Source: Capsicum annuum
Lineage: Eukaryota > Streptophyta > Magnoliopsida > Solanales > Solanaceae
Assembly: GCF_002878395.1 (NCBI RefSeq)
Contig: NC_061119.1
Location: forward strand, 47,510,284 to 47,574,283
DNA length: 64,000 nt
Reading direction: 5' to 3'
The notes under the pieces were generated by a model. The model was given only the letters and a program-made list of their open reading frames with translations. It ran no database searches and was not told the origin of the DNA. The number at the start of each line of letters is the position of its first letter. The first letter of the stretch is position 1. Positions 57,869 to 64,000 of this stretch are shown here, in pieces. The position numbers were made by a program, and so were the translations under genes.

Positions 57869-58036
57869 GAATGGTATCAAAACTGCTCCTGTGTCGTCCT
57901 TATCGATGTGGGACAGAGTTCAAAATGAGTGTAGGCGAATCCCGATAAGGAGGGGAAAATCTCAGTCCTGAGTGTAGGCAAATCCCATTCGGTGGGGCAA
58001 ACCTTAGCAAGGACGCTGAGTCCGTAAGAGGGTGTA
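57869..58036 (+). other. Short internal domain with primer site and purine tract
   Basis: TGGTATCAAAAC at 57,872 is a primer-site variant. GAGTGTAGGC(G/A)AATCCC begins two 43-bp units at 57,927 and 57,970. TAAGAGGGTGTA at 58,025-58,036 sits where a polypurine tract should be. The short length and composition resemble TRIM-type elements. Confidence 0.6.
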
Positions 58037-58263
58037 TGTGACACCCAAACTTATGAAGAAGTCCCACATTGGCAAAAACATAGGAGGGATATTGGGTATA
58101 TAAGTGAGAAAGCCTTATTTCCTAGTGACACGTTGTAAAGCCATATGGGCCTGGGGCCCAGAACGGATAATATCACTAGTGGGTTGGGATGTGACAAGGG
58201 TATCTCGGGCCTATGTGGTTCGGGATGCCCGTTGCAGCCAGGACCTCGGGTTGGGTCATGACA
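58037..58263 (+). repeat. TRIM-like short LTR with a TATA box
   Basis: TGTGACACCC...AGTCCCACATTGGC...GGTATATAAGTGAG...ATATCACTAGTGGG...TTGGGATGTGACA (58,196), then 67 further bases to GGGTTGGGTCATGACA. I associate GTCCCACATTGG...TATATAAG...AATATCACTAGTGGGTTGGG with small terminal-repeat elements common in dicots, from memory. TATATAAG (58,097) would be its promoter. Two candidate right ends (58,196 and 58,263); only the second is followed by the TSD. Confidence 0.6.
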
Positions 58264-58268
58264 ATTTG

Positions 58269-58961
58269 CCATTGATTGAGTTCGCTTATAATAATAGTGA
58301 TCATGCTAGTATTCAAATGGCCCCATTTGAGGCTCTTTATAGATGAAGATATAGATCACCAGTTGGTTGGTTTGAGGTGGGTGAGGCCGCTTTAATTGGG
58401 CCAGACATGGTATTTGAAGACATGGAGAAAGTTTATTTGATTAGAGAGAGGTTGAGAGCAGCCTAGAGTCATCAAAAATCTTATGCAGATGCGAGAAGAA
58501 GAGACATTGAGTTTGAGGTTAATGATCTTGTTTATTTGAAAGTTTTACCCGTGAATGGGGTAAAGAGGTTTGGCAAGAAGGGGAAGCGTAGTCCCCAATA
58601 TGTACGCCCCTTTTGTATTTTGAGTCGTGTTGGGAAAGTGGAATATGAGCTTAAGTTACCTGCAGATTTTTCTTCAGTTCATCCAGTGTTTCATGTATCC
58701 ATTTTGAAGTTGTGCATGGATGATTCAGTTGTTATAGTTTCTCTAGAAAGTACTGATAATCAGAATAGTCTTTCTTACGAAGAAGTTTCAGTAGAGATTC
58801 TTGATAGTCAAATTTGTAGGCTAAGGAACAAAGAAGTTCCCTTGGTCAAAGATCTATGGCAAAATCAGTCTATTGGTGGTGCTACTTGGGAAGCAAAAGA
58901 AGACATGTGTTCCAAGTATCCTCATCTATTCTCCACAAACTCAGATTTTAGCCGAAGATAA
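58269..58961 (+). pseudogene. Integrase C-terminus and chromodomain of the plus-strand chromovirus
   Basis: Directly after the [28 protein letters not shown], stop, YRSPVGWFEVGEAALIGPD, RERLRAA, SYADARRRDIEFEVNDLVYL then KV, the GPF/Y-type segment FGKKGKRSPQYVRPFCILSR, VGKVEYELKLPADFSSVHPV, FHVSILKL, and a chromodomain (58,775-58,935) LSYEEVSVEILDSQICRLRN, KEVPLVKDLWQNQSIGGATW, EAKEDMCSKYPHLF. The chromodomain frame is open from 58,536 to the stop at 58,959 and is the best-kept protein stretch in the window. Chromodomains of this family direct integration to heterochromatin. Cut off from the rest of pol by the 2.7-kb insert. Confidence 0.9.
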
Positions 58962-59167
58962 CAGTCTTCCTTCAATCAGTTCTTTTCCAGTCTCATATTC
59001 AGCTATATAGTTGTTTTCATATAAAATCATGCACTCACAAATCAGTTCAGTAGCTCATTATGTTGAGAATCAATCATTCATTTTATTTCAGGGTGTATGA
59101 TAGCTTATAGTTTCAGATTCCTCAGTAATTCCAGTTTAACTAGCCACATTCAAGGAAGAATGTTCCC

Positions 59168-59179
59168 AAGGGGGATATA
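59168..59179 (+). other. Polypurine tract
   Basis: AAGGGGGATATA directly before the 3' LTR start at 59,181; the minus-strand chromovirus has AAGGGGGAGATAT. Confidence 0.9.
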
Positions 59180-59180
59180 T

Positions 59181-61452
59181 TGTAATACCCCATACTTCTC
59201 CTAGCCTAAATTCATTCTTAGAATGTTAAGGGAGAGCTTCCAAAATGAATAGTATTAATTTCACATTCAATTTTCCAATTTTAGACCCTTCAATGAGTAG
59301 GAAGTTGAATTAGCTTGCAAACGACATAAGATTCGTCTAAATCTAATAACCGAGTAAGAAGTTATTGCAATTTTAAGTTTTATTCATAAAACACCGTGAT
59401 TTAGGCCCGTAGAGTGTCGTGGAGAAGAGTAAAAATAACAATTGTCAAATTCCAGTGAGACTCTGCGATTCCACCATGTTGCGGTGATGTCCCATCTCAC
59501 AATTGTCAATTTCCAGTGAAGCTCTATAATCATGGCTCATCGCAGAGAAGTACCATTTCTTATTTGGCAATTTTTAGTGAGCCTCGGTGATAATGATGCG
59601 TCGTGGAGGTGGGTAAAATGGCATTCCAAAGGCTTACTGCGATAGCTCCAAATCGCGGTAATTTTTCAGGTCCCAATTGGGAGTTTTCAGTAAGCCACTG
59701 CGATAGTGGCGCATCGCAGTGGCCACCAAAATCATAAAAATGTTACGTTTATAGTTCCATCTAGAATTTTAAAGAGGGTATTTTGGTAAATTCCCAAGGC
59801 TCCAATTCGTCCAAAACAACGAATTAAACCCATTCTAAGCACTTTATGCCCAATTTCATCCATTCTTTCTCAAAGAAAAACCCTAAAGCTCCGAAGCTTC
59901 TTCTCCAAGAAATCAAAATCCTCTATTGATTCTCTAAGAAAGCTTAAAATTGAGGATTTCCAAGGAAAGATACTCAAGAACTCATCCCCAATTAGGAATC
60001 AATAACTCAAGTTTCTTTATATAATCATCAATCAAGGTGTGTGGGGTTAATGAACAAGGATCTTCTTTCATCCTTGTGCTCAAAAACCAAGTCTTCTATT
60101 ACAAATTCATATGATTTTGAATGTTATACATGATTTTATATTAGGGTTCATACCCCATGTTTTCAATTGCAAGATTATGAGTTTTGAATGATTTTAAAAA
60201 TTGAATTGCATCTCTATGTTCATATTTTCATGCATATTGTAGAAATATCAAGATTTTAAGTTGATTTATGAATGTTTACATTACCAATTGTGAATATTAT
60301 GATGTTTTAACATGATATTGAAGCATAGATTACTATCCCAGGATTGATTAATATGATTTCAAGAAAGATGATGTTTTAAGCATCTTATGAGCATATTATT
60401 TATAGTTTTTTAGTAAAGCTTTAATCATTGATTTAACTTTGGAATCCACTTATAGATTATTATAGTTTACAGAACTTAGAATAGCTTTATTTACAAATTT
60501 ACTCAGATAAACGTATAACTGGTTTTTCATATAAACCTTTTTGCTAGTTTTAAAAAGTGAATTTCCAATGGTTTGAGCATACAAATTTAAGAGGGAGTAG
60601 TATTTAGCACCGAGCAGGAAGTGTAGGATTAGCGTGTCCTATCTTTCTTAGAACTACGAGGAAACATAGGTACTGATTTAGATTATTCCCATTTCTATAA
60701 TAATGACAGGTTTAGCTTGTGATCAATCACATGGAAAGTAGGTTATACTCCCTGGCAAGAGTATGACACCTCTTCCTAACGTGAGGTTTCTTCGTTAAGA
60801 GGAAAAAACATTGGAATCCATGTAGCTTACGTGGTTTATGTCGGTTAAGAGAACCTCCGTGCTAGCTAAAAGAAAAGAAAAGAACAACAGAATAACTTTC
60901 AAAAAACTAAATGCAAGGGCACACAAATTTTACTGATATTATGCTTTACAGAAAGGTATTAGCTTCAAATTTTAGTTTTCAAATTTCAGATTTAAGAGTG
61001 AGTCCTTTCTATACTTAGACAACATGATTTAAAGAGAGAGTACATGTACATCTTTTAGAACTAAATGTTATGACTCACTAGACTTATAAAGTATGATTTG
61101 CCCCTCGTGACTATTATTTTCATTATTTCAGATATTCTAGCTTAGTAGTTTATATGAGTCAGTATTTCTTTTTAGACAGTTTAAGTTAGTTGGGGGTTTA
61201 TCCAGTGACACTCTAGTAATTAGTAGTAGAGGCTTGTCAGACTACTAGTTTTGATTTAGATTATTCAGTCTTGTGTTTCAGGAATTATTCTCAGATATTT
61301 TAAATAGTTTCCACATTCTAGTATGACTTTTATGTCCATATTTCTATTATTATGAGATTTGGGCTCAGTAGTATGCAGACAGGGCTAGATTAAGGCTACG
61401 CATAGTCTTAAGCACCGTGTGATGTCTCAGGATTGAGTTTTATGGCATTATA
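59181..61452 (+). repeat. 3' LTR of the plus-strand chromovirus
   Basis: Length 2,272 bp, TGTAATACCCC to GGCATTATA (terminal TTACA mutated). Compared with the 5' LTR it lacks 259 bp between two AGCTTA words (5' LTR 50,870 and 51,129; join at 61,139) and about 40 bp near 61,370. The first deletion removes the 3'-end hairpin. The leader hairpin at 60,054-60,077 is unchanged. Confidence 0.9.
60054..60077 (+). other. Leader hairpin (3' LTR)
   Basis: ACAAGGAT, loop CTTCTTTC, ATCCTTGT, 20 nt after AAGGTGTGTG. It is identical to the 5' LTR copy although the surrounding LTR sequence differs at many positions. Confidence 0.7.
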
Positions 61453-63668
61453 TGATGGGACAAACCCCCAACTAACTCCAACTACTAAAATATTGAAGCT
61501 ACTGAAAATCATATCCTTGATAAGTAAGGACTCACCACTAAGTCTGATACTGTTGGCTGAATCTGAGTCTTTCTATGTGCAGTTAGGAACCAAAGCGTCC
61601 AAACCTATGATATAAGACATCATAACATAAAAAAGAGTATGCATCAGTACGTGGAATGTACTGGTATGCTAGATGAGGTAAGGCTGAATGCAAGAGTTCA
61701 CATGTATGCATAGTAACTGACTGAATGATATGATATAGAGTAACTGAAACTACTGTAAATAGTGAGTATGAAATACTATGCATATATGTGTATACTGTAT
61801 CTGAGCTTTTCTGAAGTTGAGTATTGAGTTCTAATAATTGAATAACTGATATCTGAGATTTCTGATAACTGATTTGCTATTACTGGGTGACTGTATTTGA
61901 CAGTCCTGATTCTGTTGGGCTAAGATGAGCCCTATACTAAGACTGAAATTGAAACCGTGGGAAGTAATCATCTAACCGACATGCCCCAATTAAGATAAGA
62001 TAAAGTAACTGAAATGGGGTCCAATCTATTACCCCAATTGAAAGGGTATCAGTATCGTGTCACGATAAAGACAAGATGAGAGTCATCCTCATCTGGTACA
62101 TACTTTAACAAGAATGGTGGAACCCTCAGTTGGCAGATTAAAACACCTTATCAATCCTCAACTAACAGGTTGATGTCTCAATGTATGCGGGCTACGTACT
62201 TTTGGAACACAAGAATTGCTTCTAAGGATCATACCCTCTACTGGTAGGTGAGTCCCCATCCTTGGGTTCACTAGGTTCTAAATCTTACTCCCAACTGAAT
62301 AGATATTGAACTAATTATACTGAGCTGAACTGGACAGATATTGAGTTTTCCTGAGTTCTGTAATTGACTAAGTTTTACTGAGTTCTATAACTAACTGGAT
62401 CCTACTAATTATGACATGACTGATACTATTCTATAACTGACACTGGCTCTAGTAAACAGCTAGATTGTCGGGTATTAAATACCCCCAGGACTCGATAGCA
62501 TGAAAAAGATAAAGCATAACATAATCTTGAAAGACATAACAATGTATACTAGTCCACAATTCATTTATAGAGGCATTTTATTAAACACTTGTAGTGCATA
62601 AGCTTATACATATACTAACATGTCATGATTTCATCGTTTAATTCACATGTACATTCTATCAAATACTTGGGGAGCACAACTTAATGCACATAATCATGGA
62701 TAACATCTAAATATTACAACTATAATGCCCAAACTTCCAAATTCAAGGGTTTAAGCATGCAATTCATATAATTCCTCATAAATACTATTCTAATTTCATG
62801 AATCTTATAATAATCATGGATTGAAAATCCAATTAACATAATAGACATGTATACAATCAATTTCCAACATGGGAATTCACAACTCCATAAACTTGTTGTT
62901 TTTAAAAAGAGATTCTTGAACTTTATTGGTGAAAGGTACCTATAGATAAACACCTAACATACCTTGGAATGTTAATTCTTAAGAGTTCATGATGAGCTTC
63001 TTGAGCTTTGTTCTTGATTTCTGGAGAGTTAGGATATGCTAATTGAGTGAGAATGATTTCATTTGGGGGAAAATTGAGCGAATAATAGTGTATCTAGGTT
63101 AATTAGGGGTAATTTACATGTTAAAGGCTGACTTAAGTCATGGAAAAATACCCAATTACCCCTGAGAATGATTTAATAATCATCACTGAAAATCCTCAAT
63201 TTGGCACCTGGTGTGACGCGGTGCTATTGTACCGTATCACTGGAATTTGACCATTGTGAACTGGAGGCTTGGTGCGATGTGGTACAATTGTGTTGCTTCA
63301 CTGCATGGGAATTTACCCCTTGGCACAACGCGCAAGGATCGCGGAAAATAGTGGATTTTGAAAATTGGAAAATTAGTTGGTGGGGCAAAGTGGTGGTATC
63401 ATGTTGGCTTGCTGGAAAATTACAATTATCATTTAGACAGCCTCTGCGATGCGCTGAAGTACCAGGTGGTACACTGTCTCACTAAAATGGCTCTAACTTT
63501 TCGACCGGGTGTCAGATTTGGGCGAATTTTTTATTGTTGGAAAGCTGACTGAATTTCCTATGTAATGGCTAGATCTAAACTGAAAAGTACTAAGTATCAT
63601 AAAAAATTTATATGAGATTACTCATGTACTTAGAGCTAATTTAAGTTTGAGAAATATGGGGTATTACA
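61453..63668 (-). repeat. 5' LTR of the minus-strand chromovirus, right piece
   Basis: It resumes with the duplicated TGATG and GGACAAACCCCCAACTAAC, matching 41,468 onward of the 3' LTR, and ends GGGGTATTACA at 63,668. Pieces total about 2,479 bp against 2,441 bp for the 3' LTR. Frames of 77 and 94 codons inside are also present, broken differently, in the 3' LTR and are not genes. Confidence 0.9.
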
Positions 63669-63746
63669 ATTTATGAAAGTAAAAGATTTCTTATTCATTA
63701 GTAATTTTTGTTTTACCATATGTATTAAAAAATGTGTGTCAAATAG

Positions 63747-64000
63747 GTTAAGTCTGCCACAAGTTATCTTTACTGCGTATATGAATCCGAAAGGAGGTAC
63801 ATTATCAATATTGAATGTGGAAGTACAACTGTGGTTGGTACCAAATTGAAAAAATTCCTTGTCGGCACGTAATTATTGTATTTAAGAGTAAAAATGTAGA
63901 ATATTATGGTCCTTACTGCTCGGAATTATACAGTCCAAACATCATTCTTAAGATGTATATACTTTCAATAATTTCAATGCCAGACATGAAGGATTGGAAT
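63747..64000 (+). pseudogene. MULE transposase, C-terminal exon with SWIM-type zinc finger, runs off the window
   Basis: It starts after the acceptor CAAATAG with VKSATSYLYCVYESERRYII. A one-base shift near 63,818 leads to WKYNCGWYQIEKIPCRHVII then VFKSKNVEYYGPYCSELYSP, and finally MPDMKDWN. This is the SWIM zinc finger and following region of MULE transposases, which bind DNA; the pattern C-x-C...C-x-H reads C-G-W...C-R-H, so the second Cys has become Trp (TGT/TGC to TGG). The next conserved part (PPRYKR-like tail, zinc knuckle) would lie beyond the window. Confidence 0.8.

Larger units (their letters stand above)
55529..58263 (+). mobile_element. 2.7-kb LTR element with unlike ends, inserted in the integrase
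   Basis: One ATTTG duplication flanks a unit whose left end is a 2,340-bp LTR (TGTAATGCCCC to GGGGTAATACA) and whose right end is a different, 227-bp LTR-like block (TGTGACACCC to GGGTCATGACA). Between them lie a primer site (TGGTATCAAAAC) and 168 bp of noncoding DNA ending in a purine-rich tract. Normal LTR elements have matching ends, so this is a chimera, either formed during reverse transcription or made by later recombination. It encodes no protein. Confidence 0.8.
48895..61452 (+). mobile_element. Plus-strand chromovirus (Ty3/gypsy), nested
   Basis: The TSD TGATG lies at 48,890-48,894 and 61,453-61,457. Order: 5' LTR, primer site, gag, protease, RT, RNase H, integrase (interrupted 55,529-58,263), chromodomain, polypurine tract, 3' LTR. 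The two LTRs differ at many positions by eye plus a 259-bp deletion, so the insertion is old, and the host element older still. C-terminal chromodomain and initiator-Met-type primer site place it among Tekay/Del-like chromoviruses (inference). Confidence 0.9.
41208..63668 (-). mobile_element. Minus-strand chromovirus (Ty3/gypsy), carrying two further insertions
   Basis: The TSD ATTTA lies at 41,203-41,207 and 63,669-63,673. The order in plus coordinates is 3' LTR, polypurine tract, chromodomain, integrase, RNase H, RT, protease, Gag, primer site, 5' LTR. The 5' LTR is split by a plus-strand element (48,895-61,452). The clade is inferred as Tekay/Del-like from the C-terminal chromodomain, long LTRs and initiator-Met primer site. 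Own length without the insert is about 9.9 kb. Confidence 0.85.
41189..63746 (+). other. MULE intron of about 92 bp enlarged by a nested insertion
   Basis: Donor GTACGTG at 41,189 and acceptor CAAATAG ending at 63,746. Removing 41,208-63,668 and one copy of the 5-bp duplication leaves roughly 90 bp. Joining the exons keeps frame: ...ALWMM then VKSATSYLYCVYES, which is the expected continuation. Confidence 0.75.

Overview
The window reads as gene-poor plant nuclear DNA made almost entirely of transposable elements in different states of decay. The elements are Ty3/gypsy chromoviruses with long LTRs beginning TGTAA and ending TTACA, 5-bp target-site duplications (TSDs) and initiator-Met tRNA primer sites (TGGTATCAGAGC); an RTE-type LINE; a short AACAACAACATACCCAGT module that I associate with Solanaceae SINE-type repeats; and a Mutator-like (MULE) transposase gene with plant GT-AG introns. 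Together these suggest Solanaceae, possibly Capsicum; the genus is a guess. I find no intact host protein-coding gene, no rRNA or tRNA gene and no CRISPR array.

Layout. 1-12,927: a very old plus-strand gypsy element, with LTR remnants at 1-~1,000 and 10,766-~12,927 and a reverse transcriptase (RT) scrap at ~8,860-9,396. Inside it lie a candidate small transcription unit (TATA box at 5,454, possible intron, 53-codon frame with one TGA) and a minus-strand RTE-like LINE relic (7,365-8,780). 14,452-25,525: a minus-strand LTR-internal-LTR-internal-LTR array bounded by one TSD (GGTTA); only a gag relic is left inside. 25,531-29,478: mostly unassigned, with a decayed repeat of a few hundred bases. 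29,479-64,000: one MULE transposase gene on the plus strand, cut into three blocks (29,479-29,911; 39,950-41,188; 63,747 to the window end). The first cut holds a rearranged LTR complex (~30,090-39,945) that includes an inverted LTR junction. The second cut is a 92-bp intron carrying a three-level nest: a minus-strand chromovirus (41,208-63,668, TSD ATTTA), whose 5' LTR holds a plus-strand chromovirus (48,895-61,452, TSD TGATG), whose integrase holds a 2.7-kb element with unlike ends (55,529-58,263, TSD ATTTG).

None of these elements looks autonomous now: stop codons, frameshifts and lost catalytic residues occur throughout. The most interesting signal is not in the proteins. Several LTR families that look unrelated over most of their length share the same small pieces in the same order: a ~60-bp upstream module, a splice-donor-like AAGGTATG followed 19-22 nt later by a hairpin whose stem differs between families but still pairs, and further compensated hairpins nearer the LTR 3' end. 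I infer a conserved structured leader in these transcripts. Whether it is already described I cannot check here.
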